A stretch of DNA of 29,204 nt from a virus, in the IMG/VR virus record IMGVR_UViG_3300024308_000015, positions 1-29,204 of that record. One strand, 5' to 3'. A model generated the notes under the pieces. That model did not search any database and had not been told where the DNA came from. It saw nothing but the letters and a program-made list of their open reading frames with translations. Both the position numbers and the translations under genes were made by a program. Positions 20,322 to 28,157 of the stretch are shown in pieces (position 1 is the first letter of the stretch; every line of letters begins with the position of its first letter).

Positions 20322-22519
20322 CCGGCGTTAAGCTCCTGCCATTCGGCCAACTGGGCCGGGGTAATTCCATTCGGGGCGTTAATGTAAGTGTCGCCCCACG
20401 TCTTACGGCTATCCACAACGGTCTTATTGTCGGATTTCACCTGGCTTATCAGGCCTCCGCGTGGGATATCTGCATTAATTTTGTTACCCGTCAGCAATGA
20501 CGGGGCATTCAGCGCTGGCGGCTCTGCAGCACGATCAGTAATAACGGTGTGTGCCGGTATTTCAGTGACAGCAGGGACCATCCCGGCGCCTGGGGGTAAT
20601 GCGGTTGGTGCAACCCCGGCTCCGGCTGGCAACTTCACCCCTGCGGGATCTACTCCTGGCGGCTGCGCCGTAGTTTTGAGATCGATATTGACCCCGGGGA
20701 TTTTGTTTAACTTCTCGGCAATCCAGTTATAGGTGGATGCAAACGTATTTTTCAGGGTATCGAAAAGTTTTCTGAACACGCCGCCGATGGTTTCCGCAAA
20801 CCCTTCAAAAGAGGCCAGCGGTGACAGGCCAGCAAAGAACGCAACCACCACGGCCCAGCCGTCAGTGATGGATTGCCAGACGCTGGAAAATACCTGGCCG
20901 ACCTGCGCGGCAACGCTCATCACCCAGGAAAAGGCCTCAGTATTCATCACTGCCGCTTTCAGTTCTTCCCAGTGGGTTACGACGTACCACACCCCAGCGG
21001 CCAGCAGGGCCAGCGCGGCAATGATCAGCGTTATGGGACTGGTCAGCAGTTGCATTGCCACACCGGCAAACGTGGTTGCCACGGCATACACACGCATGGC
21101 AACGGCTCCGGCTTTCAGTGCGATGTTCCAGGCGGCCAGCGCAACGCGGCAAACTCCCGTCCAAAGGGCTAACAGTTTTGACTGGATCCACAGCGCGGCC
21201 AGACCAATGCGGGTCGTCAGCAATGACGGGCGCAGTATGTTCAGCGTCCATAACAGGCCTTTCCAGGCACTATTCAGGACTTTCGCAATTCCGCTCAGGC
21301 CTGTCATAGTGAATCCGAAGATGCCCATCACAATGTTAGTGGCCGCACCTGCCAGACCGAAAGACAACACGCCCAGGGTGATGTAACCCAGCCAGCGGGC
21401 AATGTTGGGGAACATTTCCAGCCAGCGGGCAAACTTCGCCCCCACGTCGGCAACGCGGTTCATCATTGGCGTCAGTATCGGGATCAGCGTATTGCCCAGG
21501 GCCACGCGCATGGCGTAAAACGTCGCGACGATACGTTCCCACGGTTTCGCCATACGTTCGGCCATTTCCTGGGCGCGTTTCATGCCGTCATTGCGCCCCA
21601 GCTCTGTGATGCTGCGGTTCAGGGTGTTTTGCTGGCCGTACAGTTTTTTGATGACATCAGCGCCACCACCAAAAGCCGCGTCCAGTGCCTGCTGGGCCTT
21701 TACGTTCCCTTCAATGCTTGCCCCGTATTTATCTTGTAGCTTTTGCAGAATATCGCCCATTGGCAGCATTTTGCCGGTCGCATCAACAAAGCTCATGCCC
21801 AGCTTTTCAGCCGCTGCCGGTGCGCTTCGCAAAAACTGCTCGTAAATGCCGCTGGACTCTGTGCCCAGGGTGCGCGAAAGCGTACCCAGCACCGCGAACT
21901 GTTCATCCATGCTGACGCCAAAATCAGCACCGGCGTTTTTGGTGCCCTCAATAAGCTCCTGCATGGTCTGCATTTTCACGCCGAAGTTTTGCACCATGTA
22001 GGCCGTTTTCCCGGCCAGTTCTTCGGCAAACCTGACATTGCCCAGGCTGGACAATTCCGCGTTGAAGCGGGATGCCATCGCGCCGATATATTCACCCGCT
22101 TCCTCGCCGCTGGCTTTTACACCTGCCGCCAGGGTGTTGGCCGCCACTGTCACGCGTGGCAAGTCGGCATCAGAGAGGCCAGCCATTGCGCCTTTCATCG
22201 CATAGCTGGAATTCACCACATCAACCGCGCTTTTGCCGTAGCGAACACTGAATTTCAGGGCCTCGCTGGAAAGTCGCTTGAGCGTGTCTTCTGCCACGCC
22301 TTTGGCCCCCACTTCCGAAAGCGCAGCATTCATTTCATACGCGGGGCCAACCACGCCCGCGATGGACTGGGCAACACCCCATACCGCCGCCGCACCGATA
22401 CCGATTTTTGCAAAAGACGCCTGCGATTTTTCGGCAAAGCCAGTCAGCGAAGACTGGGCCGTTTTTAATGGCCGCGTCAGCTTATCAATCAGGCTCAGCG
22501 TAAAATCCAGGTGGCTCAT
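20318..22519 (-). CDS. T: Tail tape measure protein (gpT-like)
   Basis: This 733-residue protein sets tail length and passes through the tail tube. The N-terminus (SLIDKLTRPLKTAQSSLTGFAEKSQ) and the segment ALSEVGAKGVAEDTLKRLSSEALKFSVRYGKSAVDVVNSSYAMKGAMAGL are typical of the phage tape-measure core domain. Hydrophobic segments lie in the middle (LGYITLGVLSFGLAGAATNIVMGIF near 380; SPITLIIAALALLAAGVWYVV near 500). The C-terminal third is Pro-rich. It begins two bases after the frameshifted chaperone stop (ATG at 22519). It is somewhat shorter than P2 gpT (815). Confidence 0.93.
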   Translation of the reverse strand: MSHLDFTLSLIDKLTRPLKTAQSSLTGFAEKSQASFAKIGIGAAAVWGVAQSIAGVVGPAYEMNAALSEVGAKGVAEDTLKRLSSEALKFSVRYGKSAVDVVNSSYAMKGAMAGLSDADLPRVTVAANTLAAGVKASGEEAGEYIGAMASRFNAELSSLGNVRFAEELAGKTAYMVQNFGVKMQTMQELIEGTKNAGADFGVSMDEQFAVLGTLSRTLGTESSGIYEQFLRSAPAAAEKLGMSFVDATGKMLPMGDILQKLQDKYGASIEGNVKAQQALDAAFGGGADVIKKLYGQQNTLNRSITELGRNDGMKRAQEMAERMAKPWERIVATFYAMRVALGNTLIPILTPMMNRVADVGAKFARWLEMFPNIARWLGYITLGVLSFGLAGAATNIVMGIFGFTMTGLSGIAKVLNSAWKGLLWTLNILRPSLLTTRIGLAALWIQSKLLALWTGVCRVALAAWNIALKAGAVAMRVYAVATTFAGVAMQLLTSPITLIIAALALLAAGVWYVVTHWEELKAAVMNTEAFSWVMSVAAQVGQVFSSVWQSITDGWAVVVAFFAGLSPLASFEGFAETIGGVFRKLFDTLKNTFASTYNWIAEKLNKIPGVNIDLKTTAQPPGVDPAGVKLPAGAGVAPTALPPGAGMVPAVTEIPAHTVITDRAAEPPALNAPSLLTGNKINADIPRGGLISQVKSDNKTVVDSRKTWGDTYINAPNGITPAQLAEWQELNAG

Positions 22520-22520
22520 A

Positions 22521-22978
22521 TCAGTTTCCGTTTAGTGCAATGGCGATACCTTCCGCCGTTTTATTCGCCCTGGTTTTGGCGAAATACTCATCCAGCCACA
22601 GGGCGCGGGCGATGCTTTCTTCGTCGTCAGGTTCATGCGGGAGGTAGTAGCGGCGCAGGGCAAGGTATTGCTCCAGCCCGTTCGTGCGTATGGCCGCCAC
22701 CCGCGCCGCTAGTTTTTTACTTCGATCTCAAGTTTCGGTGAGTAAATCTCGTTGACCTTCTCGACGATCTGCATTTCACAGCCTGGGTAATCTTCCATCA
22801 GCTTGTTTAATGCCTCTTTTGATTCGGCATCAACAATGCGCCCCAGGTAGGTCGCCATAGGCGCAACCTTATTGGTCATGGTCATTTCGTTAATCAGGTT
22901 GTTGTAGGCGGTTTTGTTTGGCTCAAAGCTCAGGCCCACACCCGCCACGGTCATGACAATTTTTTTAGACTTGCTCAT
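22521..22978 (-). CDS. E+E': Tail assembly chaperone, -1 frameshift product (gpE-E'-like)
   Basis: A ribosome slipping back one base at A AAA AAC (22718-22712) continues for 63 codons to a TGA at 22523-22521, two bases before the tape-measure ATG. The fusion is 152 residues. The extension has a charged, helical sequence (LAARVAAIRTNGLEQYLALRRYYLPHEPDDEESIARALWLDEYFAK) with normal codon character, no stop codon, and no start codon of its own in a useful position. The P2 E/E' and lambda G/GT pairs work the same way. The coordinates span one joined reading: 22978..22712 in frame 0, then 22712..22521 in frame -1. Confidence 0.85.
22709..22978 (-). CDS. E: Tail assembly chaperone, short form (gpE-like)
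   Basis: This 89-residue zero-frame protein (MSKSKKIVMTVAGVGLSFEPNKTAYNNLINEMTMTNKVAPMATYL) is the short tail assembly chaperone of the P2 E / HP1 type. It ends at a TAG placed directly after a -1 slippery heptamer, so a fraction of ribosomes should read on into the extension listed separately. The start has AAAGGAAGT upstream and overlaps the Rz1 stop (ATGA). It lies before the tape measure, the universal position of this chaperone pair. Confidence 0.87.
   Translation of the reverse strand: MSKSKKIVMTVAGVGLSFEPNKTAYNNLINEMTMTNKVAPMATYLGRIVDAESKEALNKLMEDYPGCEMQIVEKVNEIYSPKLEIEVKN
22712..22718 (-). promoter_or_regulatory. Programmed -1 ribosomal frameshift site
   Basis: Zero-frame codons GTA AAA AAC TAG contain the canonical heptamer A AAA AAC directly before the stop. 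Downstream GC-rich sequence (GGCGCGGGTGGCGGCC) could form a stimulatory structure. Confidence 0.85.
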
Positions 22979-23271
22979 TTTGTTACTTCCTTTCGTTGTC
23001 GAATGATGCCCACCAGGGCGTTATGTCGTGCGGCGCATTCGGCGTAGATTTGCCGATAAGCGGTTAATGCCGCGTCAAAATCATTGCCTGTCGGCCCTGC
23101 CAGCCTCGGCAGGTTTACCGGGCAAAGGGTTAGCTGGTTTTCCTGATAGGGTTCGCTCGATGCTGGCCGCCAGTTCGTTGAACAACCGGACGTAATCATC
23201 AGAAGCACACACATTGTTAAAAACCGGCTTAATGGTTTCGGTACGGATAACCCGTTCGGTGTGGATCTCAT
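22975..23271 (-). CDS. lysC: Outer-membrane spanin lipoprotein (Rz1/LysC-like)
   Basis: This 98-residue reading frame is embedded out of frame in the 3' part of Rz, the hallmark of spanin pairs. It has a basic N-terminus, a hydrophobic segment (FLTMCVLLMITSGC) and a lipobox-like ITSGC with Cys30 as the lipidation site. The mature part is Pro-containing (STNWRPASSEPYQENQLTLCPVNLPRLAGP). The ATG at 23271 has GGAG about ten bases upstream within Rz. Together with Rz it fuses inner and outer membranes in the last step of lysis. Confidence 0.83.
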   Translation of the reverse strand: MRSTPNGLSVPKPLSRFLTMCVLLMITSGCSTNWRPASSEPYQENQLTLCPVNLPRLAGPTGNDFDAALTAYRQIYAECAARHNALVGIIRQRKEVTK

Positions 23272-23464
23272 TGGCTTTTAACTCCGCGAGTTTCTTTTCC
23301 AGCGCTTCGCCGGACTGCCGCGTTACCTCCACGACAATCTGGCGCGTTTCCTCTGTCGCCTTACTGGCGGCCAGTTCAAGCTTTGCGTTGTGCCAGTCGT
23401 GCGCCTGCCAGCCTGCTGACATTGCAGCAGTCAGGATCAGGACCAACCCCAGCAAGTTACGCAT
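23081..23464 (-). CDS. lysB: Inner-membrane spanin (Rz/LysB-like)
   Basis: This 127-residue protein has an N-terminal signal anchor (MRNLLGLVLILTAAMSAGW) followed by a long charged coiled-coil segment (KLELAASKATEETRQIVVEVTRQSGEALEKKLAELKANEI), as expected for an i-spanin. The C-terminal part has DDYVRLFNELAASIERTLSG, common in P2 LysB relatives. It starts at the stop of the endolysin gene, and Rz1 overlaps its 3' half in another frame. Confidence 0.85.
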   Translation of the reverse strand: MRNLLGLVLILTAAMSAGWQAHDWHNAKLELAASKATEETRQIVVEVTRQSGEALEKKLAELKANEIHTERVIRTETIKPVFNNVCASDDYVRLFNELAASIERTLSGKPANPLPGKPAEAGRADRQ

Positions 23465-23802
23465 CAGCGGACCCCGTTATGCTCAAGTGAAAAATGATTG
23501 CCGTCCGGCTTACTGAACCGGCCACCCCATGCCCCGCCGATGGATTCCCAGTATTCCCCCAGCGGGCGATAGGCGGCGCTGTCGGTCTGGTACTCCCCGT
23601 TGATAAACAGGTTGAAATCCACGGCAAGGCGCTGGGTGTGCAGGCTGTTTGCAATGCCGCTGCCTTTTTTGGCATTAAGCGCGGCCTGCTCTGGCGTGCG
23701 GTAGGCTTCGCCAAATGTCAGGCGGTACCCTTTTTCCTCCGCGAAGTGGATCAGGTTTGCGATCATCACGGTGAAAAGTTGTTGTTTCTCACTCAGTTTC
23801 AT
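23464..23802 (-). CDS. Endolysin, M15-type peptidase (L-alanyl-D-glutamate peptidase)
   Basis: This 112-residue enzyme cleaves peptidoglycan stem peptides. The zinc-binding pattern of the M15/VanY type is clear: His55 and Asp62 in SLHTQRLAVDFNLF, and the C-terminal His103 in PDGNHFSLEHNG. The conserved TFGEAYRTPEQA (29-40) is present. P2 itself uses a different lysozyme (gpK), so this is a replacement within the lysis slot. There is no signal peptide, so release requires the holin. The ATG overlaps the holin 3' end by 14 bases. Confidence 0.92.
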   Translation of the reverse strand: MKLSEKQQLFTVMIANLIHFAEEKGYRLTFGEAYRTPEQAALNAKKGSGIANSLHTQRLAVDFNLFINGEYQTDSAAYRPLGEYWESIGGAWGGRFSKPDGNHFSLEHNGVR

Positions 23803-24100
23803 GGCTTTTGCTTCCCCATCGTTTCATCCAGTATTCCGCCAGTCGCCTTAAACCGGCCTCAATAAAGGCGCTTCCCAGAATGCCCAGGGCGCAGGCAATA
23901 CCCACGACCACCAGTTCCGGCATATCGGGAAATTTCAGCAGCGGGATCGCGGCAAGCGGTGCCACCGCAGCCCCCAGAATCATCCGCCCGACCAGCAGAC
24001 GGGTTGTGATCTGCTCACTGCTGACCATCAGTTGCCCCAGGCCAATCACGGCCCCAATCAGCAGCAATTTTGCCAGCAGTGATGTTTCTCCATTTGGCAT
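23789..24100 (-). CDS. Y: Holin, three transmembrane segments (P2 gpY-like)
   Basis: This 103-residue membrane protein has three hydrophobic segments (about 8-26, 35-56 and 62-84). The second contains RLLVGRMILGAAVAPLAAIPLLKFPDMPEL, which parallels the P2 holin gpY. The C-terminus is basic (RRLAEYWMKRWGSK), facing the cytoplasm. It opens the lysis cassette, four bases after the tube gene and overlapping the endolysin. It times lysis by letting the endolysin through the inner membrane. Confidence 0.88.
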   Translation of the reverse strand: MPNGETSLLAKLLLIGAVIGLGQLMVSSEQITTRLLVGRMILGAAVAPLAAIPLLKFPDMPELVVVGIACALGILGSAFIEAGLRRLAEYWMKRWGSKSHETE

Positions 24101-24104
24101 CTCG

Positions 24105-24563
24105 TTAACCCTTCAGATCACGCGTATCGCGGGCTGACAGGTACGAAACGCCGTCAATCGCTACAAAGTCGGGGCTGGTGACCATGAATTTAATTTTCTT
24201 CGTGGTTTTACTTGCCTCGTTAGGGTTGATGTTGACGATGTCAGACAGCGCAGGCACGCAGCCAAACACTTCGATTTTTTCTTCGTCGTCTCCGGCGTTC
24301 GCGTAGAACAAAAAGTCCTTTGCCGGGATGCCGCGCCACGAACCGGCAGCACGCGCTACGGCAGTAAACTTTTTAAAGTTCTGGGAATCGACTTCGATTT
24401 CCACATCCGCCGAAACCGACCCTTTCGTGTGCCCGTTCGGCACGCCACGGGTTTGCGCCACAGCGCTGTTATCGGTAATGGTGACGGTCGCGTTTTCAAC
24501 GTGAATCATGACGCCGTCATAGTTCACATCAAACGATCCGCCGCTAATGCGTTCTCCGCTCAT
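24105..24563 (-). CDS. FII: Tail tube protein (HP1-type, DUF2597-like)
   Basis: This 152-residue protein lies directly after the sheath, where the tube gene of contractile tails belongs. The sequence RISGGSFDVNYDGVMIHVENATVTITDNSAVAQTRGVPNGHTKGSVSADVEIEVDS fits the DUF2597 family of HP1-group phages. It is beta-rich, with the GV-NG loop typical of tube proteins. It is of similar length to P2 gpFII (172). Its ATG overlaps the sheath stop (ATGA). The name is by function, not high sequence identity to P2. Confidence 0.85.
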   Translation of the reverse strand: MSGERISGGSFDVNYDGVMIHVENATVTITDNSAVAQTRGVPNGHTKGSVSADVEIEVDSQNFKKFTAVARAAGSWRGIPAKDFLFYANAGDDEEKIEVFGCVPALSDIVNINPNEASKTTKKIKFMVTSPDFVAIDGVSYLSARDTRDLKG

Positions 24564-25708
24564 TGCTGGTTCTCCAGTGATGTATCAAGTTCGATGCTGA
24601 CGCCGATTTCTTTCGCGCTCTCATACGGTCGAACGACGATATAAATTTGCACCGCAACATTGCTGGTCCAGGTAATGGTGATATCACCGTCCTTTGGCGG
24701 CTTCACTTCGCCGGGAAACTCCACGCCATTAATCTGGGTCGAGATCGCCATTTCACGCAGCGGCTTACCGAAGTAGGTCTGGTGCGCTGCAATGCTTCCC
24801 GGCGTGCTGTTGAGCGAGCGATCTGCGATTTTTGGAATGGCACGCAAACGGACGCGGCGAGACGCTTTATCAACCACGCGGACGTTTTCGATTACCTGAT
24901 AATCACCGCCCTCAACATCCAGCGTGCGGCCGTCTGACCAGTAAATGCCGTCGTAATCGTGGTACCACATTGGCACGCTGTAGCGGTTCGCCTGAAGCGC
25001 CTGCAGTACAGCAAGATCTAACTCAACCCCGGTACCATCCTGCGGCAATTCATCATTGCCCAGGGCCGTGACTGCGCCAGTTGCCACACGGGCCGGGCTG
25101 TCAGCTACCGTTACCGAACGGTTGCACAGGCGACCCGCCAGGACGCCGGGTTCGTTGCCCCACAGGCGTGGTACAAGCTGAACGCCAGGCGATGCAATAC
25201 CATTCTCAATTGTCGCCAGACGGCTAACATATTCGGCCCAGGTCTCTGTTTCCCCAGGACCACCCACGGACAGGATGAACCAGACGAAACGACCGAATTT
25301 TGCCTGTAGCGTTGAGCGCATTTCTGTTGCGCGGTTGATGGTGGCTTTTGAATCAGTATCAAACGCCAGGACAATACCTTCCGTTGATGCCGCGTTCTGG
25401 GCTTGCGTCACGGCATTAATCCAGTCTTCGTCTGGCTCGTAGCCTTCGGCTTCGGGATCTTGCCCCGGCAGCACATGGACGTATGCAAACCAGTTCTGAC
25501 CGGCATTTCTGGCGGCTGCAGCCACAATCCGTTTTAACAGGCTGTCGCTTTCCCCCAGGGCTTTATCCAGATCGGTACCGGTATTCAGCGGCTGAGTTTT
25601 GCCGGTGTTGGTGTCGCCATAACCCACATACAGGACAACGCGTTCGATGTCGTCCGTTGTGCCGTTGTAGCGATTTTTCTGACTAACTGTGACTGTCGGC
25701 CAGGTCAT
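24560..25708 (-). CDS. FI: Tail sheath protein (HP1-type, DUF2586-like)
   Basis: This 382-residue contractile sheath protein fits the HP1-type DUF2586 family. Characteristic regions are VILYVGYGDTNTG-like ERVVLYVGYGDTNTGKTQPLN near the start, WFAYVHVLPGQD near 75, and the C-terminal domain YSVPMWYHDYDGIYWSDGRTLDVEGGDYQVIENVRVVDKASRRVRLRAIPKIADR, which matches the common sheath C-terminal fold. It is close in length to P2 gpFI (396). It opens the sheath-tube pair, with three bases separating it from the S-like gene. Confidence 0.9.
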   Translation of the reverse strand: MTWPTVTVSQKNRYNGTTDDIERVVLYVGYGDTNTGKTQPLNTGTDLDKALGESDSLLKRIVAAAARNAGQNWFAYVHVLPGQDPEAEGYEPDEDWINAVTQAQNAASTEGIVLAFDTDSKATINRATEMRSTLQAKFGRFVWFILSVGGPGETETWAEYVSRLATIENGIASPGVQLVPRLWGNEPGVLAGRLCNRSVTVADSPARVATGAVTALGNDELPQDGTGVELDLAVLQALQANRYSVPMWYHDYDGIYWSDGRTLDVEGGDYQVIENVRVVDKASRRVRLRAIPKIADRSLNSTPGSIAAHQTYFGKPLREMAISTQINGVEFPGEVKPPKDGDITITWTSNVAVQIYIVVRPYESAKEIGVSIELDTSLENQQ

Positions 25709-25710
25709 TT

Positions 25711-26406
25711 TTACCCCCTGATATCCTGCGCGTTGACGTCCCAGCCGAAGCCGATGGCCTGCATTTGCCGCGCTATGATTTGGTTGAATTCATCGTTACT
25801 GACACCCAGAAAAACGCGCCCCGGAATGTCTATGGTCCATGTGCGTTTTGCTGGGGTGCCTTTCAGCTTTCTGATAATTAAACCCGCCTGCGCCATGCTC
25901 ATGGTTTCCATGATTTGTTTGCTGGATGGCTTCACCCAACGTTTTCCCTTGCGGACCTTGTACCCCAGCGCCCGCAGGCGCTTTGCCTGACGCGGTAACG
26001 CGGGCTGATTTGCCTGCGGTTTACGCGGGGCGGTGCTGGCTTTCATCTGGATCCGTGCGCCGTCCTGCTGGACCGCACCAACCAGACCCGCCGCGACGGG
26101 CTTATTTCCGTTTCGGTAGTTACCGCCTTTCAGGTAGACGCGTACCCCCTGAATTTCTGGCATTTCCCGCACGGCCAGCAGTTTTGGCAAACCTTTAAGC
26201 ATCTTCCCCTTACCACGCTTGCGCGGCTCCCACGGGGTGCCGTCCGGCGCTGCCTGCTGGCGCTGGTGACGTTTGGCCGCTGCGATGACGCCCAGCTTTG
26301 CCACACGCCACAAAAGACGCTGTCGCTTACGCGGAGGAAGATCGGCCTGGGCCAGCTTTTCACGCATCAGCTTTAGTTGTTGCTGGTTAAGCTCGCCACG
26401 GATCAC
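25711..26406 (-). CDS. S: Tail completion/virion morphogenesis protein (gpS-like)
   Basis: This 231-residue, strongly basic protein fits the phage virion morphogenesis family. Its N-terminus (LKLMREKLAQADLPPRKRQRLLWRVAKLGVIAAAKRHQRQQAAPDGTPWEPRKRGKGKML) has the conserved QxxPDGTPWxPRK segment. The C-terminal part ends RVFLGVSNDEFNQIIARQMQ. In P2, gpS is needed for tail completion and head-tail joining. It is longer than P2 gpS (150), with the extra length in a Lys/Arg/Pro-rich middle region. Its start overlaps the R-like stop (ATGA). Confidence 0.87.
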   Translation of the reverse strand: MIRGELNQQQLKLMREKLAQADLPPRKRQRLLWRVAKLGVIAAAKRHQRQQAAPDGTPWEPRKRGKGKMLKGLPKLLAVREMPEIQGVRVYLKGGNYRNGNKPVAAGLVGAVQQDGARIQMKASTAPRKPQANQPALPRQAKRLRALGYKVRKGKRWVKPSSKQIMETMSMAQAGLIIRKLKGTPAKRTWTIDIPGRVFLGVSNDEFNQIIARQMQAIGFGWDVNAQDIRG

Positions 26407-26879
26407 GAGACATCACCGACATCGACAATAATTTCGGCTTCCTCTGCGACCCAGATTTCCGGGTTGACGATATCCCACGTCTTACCCCTGAACGGGATCT
26501 GACCGCTTGCCACCTCGCGGATGATTACGGGGTCAGCAAGCCCGACCACCACATCAAGAATGCACGTTCCCTCGTCGTCGAATTCCGGGTCCACGGTGGG
26601 ATCGGGTAATTTCAGCTCGTCGCGCAGCTCGTTGGCGTGCTCATCGACCCACGCAAGCACCAGGGCGTAAATCAGGCCCGGTGAATACTTGCGAAACGGG
26701 AAGTTATCCCACGACAAACGGGCGCTGTAAGTCAGTACACCGATGCGGCGCTGGCCGTTCCCCATCGCTTTCGCGCTGCGGACCAGGGCGCAATCATCCA
26801 TTGAACTGGAAAACATCTGCATTGCATCGTGTGGCAGGTTCGACGTAATAAACGCCGTCAGGCTTTCCAGTTGGCTCAT
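26403..26879 (-). CDS. R: Tail completion protein (gpR-like)
   Basis: This 158-residue protein fits the P2 gpR family: SQLESLTAFITSNLPHDAMQMF at the N-terminus, RRIGVLTYSARLSWDNFPFRKYSPGLIYALVLAWVDEHANELRDELKLPDPTVDPEFDDEGTC in the middle. The C-terminus is acidic. In P2 it acts in tail completion. Its ATG overlaps the L stop, and its stop overlaps the S start, so L, R and S are tightly coupled. In P2 the lysis genes intervene between L and R; here they do not. Confidence 0.88.
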   Translation of the reverse strand: MSQLESLTAFITSNLPHDAMQMFSSSMDDCALVRSAKAMGNGQRRIGVLTYSARLSWDNFPFRKYSPGLIYALVLAWVDEHANELRDELKLPDPTVDPEFDDEGTCILDVVVGLADPVIIREVASGQIPFRGKTWDIVNPEIWVAEEAEIIVDVGDVS

Positions 26880-27349
26880 ATCAAATGCACCCCGACGCGT
26901 GGCTGCTGCAGCATGTTGCGCATCACGTTTGCCGCTTCGGCCAGCAGATTGGCGCGAGTGTCCAGGCTTTCCTGTCCTGGGTGCGACTCACGCCGCCCGA
27001 TGGTGGCAAACTCGCCCAGCAAATCGGCTTTGGCGCGGGCATAGACCGCTTTTTTGTACTGGGCTGTTAACTGGGTTTCGTCTCCCAGTTTCGCGCCCGG
27101 TACGTCTGCGGCCCGCTTGCATCCTTTCCCGTTCCAGTAGGCCACCACGTCGGTCAGCGTCGTGTTGACTTCGGCAATTGCCGCCAGCATGGCAACGCCT
27201 GCGGTGTCTGGCGGCAGGTCGGCGGGCAGGGTGCGCGATACCTGGAATTCAGCCAGATCCAAATCAGGCCAGAAAGTTACGCCGTTGGTGATAACGGTCG
27301 GCGTAACTGTTAACGGTTTGCCGCTGATACTGAAACTTGGGCCGCTCAT
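26876..27349 (-). CDS. L: Head completion/stabilisation protein (gpL-like)
   Basis: This 157-residue protein fits P2 gpL (169 residues), which closes the head after packaging and forms the connector. Helical segments include AGVAMLAAIAEVNTTLTDVVAYW and TAQYKKAVYARAKADLLGEF, with RANLLAEAANVMRNMLQQPRVGVHLI at the C-terminus. The ATG at 27349 is preceded by GAAGGTG. A more distal in-frame start at 27406 would add a hydrophobic stretch foreign to the family and is rejected. A 101-bp gap separates it from M. Confidence 0.85.
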   Translation of the reverse strand: MSGPSFSISGKPLTVTPTVITNGVTFWPDLDLAEFQVSRTLPADLPPDTAGVAMLAAIAEVNTTLTDVVAYWNGKGCKRAADVPGAKLGDETQLTAQYKKAVYARAKADLLGEFATIGRRESHPGQESLDTRANLLAEAANVMRNMLQQPRVGVHLI

Positions 27350-27450
27350 CGTTTCACCTTCTTTGCAAAAGAAACGGGCTAACGGGATCCATAGCCAACA
27401 ACCCAAAAGGTTGATGCCTCCCCCGCGCCCGTCCCGGCTTGCGGGAGTCG
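27350..27450 (-). promoter_or_regulatory. 101-bp M-L intergenic gap with inverted repeats, function unknown
   Basis: This is the largest gap within the leftward late operon. On the minus strand it has a hairpin CAACC-TTTTG-GGTTG, a second pair GGCTA-N10-TAGCC, and a TTTTGCAAAG identical to 12105-12114. No T run follows the stems, so it is not an obvious terminator. It may be an internal late promoter or an RNA structure. Confidence 0.3.
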
Positions 27451-28155
27451 TTATTGCTTAGTCAGGCTGTTAATCCGGGCGCGAATCTTGTCGCGTGCGG
27501 TCCTGACGCCAGAGTTATTGTTAAAGGCGTGTGCCTGGGAAAGAAGCGCATCAGCCTGTTCAAGAATTTCCACATCATCCACGGCAGTGGCACGCGGTCG
27601 GCCCCGTTCGTCGCGCAGCAGGTAAAGCCCCGCGAACTTGAACCATTTCGCGTTAATGTCTTCGTGCAAACGCCACTTTTCGCGGATATTTTCAAACGTG
27701 CGGCCAAAATAAGGTTCTATGCTGTGACCGGCTTCCGCCTGGCTCGTTGCCCACTCCAGCACCGTATCTGCCACAAATGCGGGCATGGTGCTTTTGAAGT
27801 TTTCCGGCATCGCCTGGTTTTCAGTGATAGCCGCGTCGGCCCAGTCCAGCGCCTTGCCCATTTCCCCCGTGTCGAACAACCAGATCACGCAGTAGACCAG
27901 GGCCGGATTTGCGAAGCGGGCATCACCGGAAAGATAGGATTCAACGGTCGGCATCCAGCGCGGCAACAACACATCGCGTTTAAATTCGATGCGGTCTTCG
28001 GTGCGTGGCAGGCTGCGGAGTTTCTCAACATCTTCTGCCAGTTCCAGCATTTGCAGGTGGAAGCTGACCGGCGACGATGCCAGGGCTTCGCGTTTATCCA
28101 GCGTCTTTGCGGCCTTAATGCGTGCGCGGTGTCGCTGACACGGGGACATAGCCAT
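27451..28155 (-). CDS. M: Terminase small subunit/endonuclease (gpM-like)
   Basis: This 234-residue protein matches P2 gpM in length (247) and in motifs: SPCQRHRARIKAAK at the N-terminus, FKRDVLLPRWMPTVESYLSGDARFANPALVYCVIWLFDTGEMGKALDWADAAI in the middle and KWFKFAGLYLLRDERGRPRAT near 180. GpM recognises cos and works with gpP. The ATG lies two bases after the capsid stop, with GGGGGCG inside the capsid gene end as its ribosome binding site. Confidence 0.92.
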   Translation of the reverse strand: MAMSPCQRHRARIKAAKTLDKREALASSPVSFHLQMLELAEDVEKLRSLPRTEDRIEFKRDVLLPRWMPTVESYLSGDARFANPALVYCVIWLFDTGEMGKALDWADAAITENQAMPENFKSTMPAFVADTVLEWATSQAEAGHSIEPYFGRTFENIREKWRLHEDINAKWFKFAGLYLLRDERGRPRATAVDDVEILEQADALLSQAHAFNNNSGVRTARDKIRARINSLTKQ

Positions 28156-28157
28156 TT

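Noticed and set aside
20388-22535. Several long plus-strand open frames antisense to the tape measure
   Set aside because: They are typical third-position shadows of a long GC-rich gene, with no ribosome binding sites or recognisable domains.
27350-27406. Longer L protein starting at 27406
   Set aside because: The added 19 residues (GCWLWIPLARFFCKEGET) are hydrophobic and unlike gpL, while the ATG at 27349 has a proper ribosome binding site.
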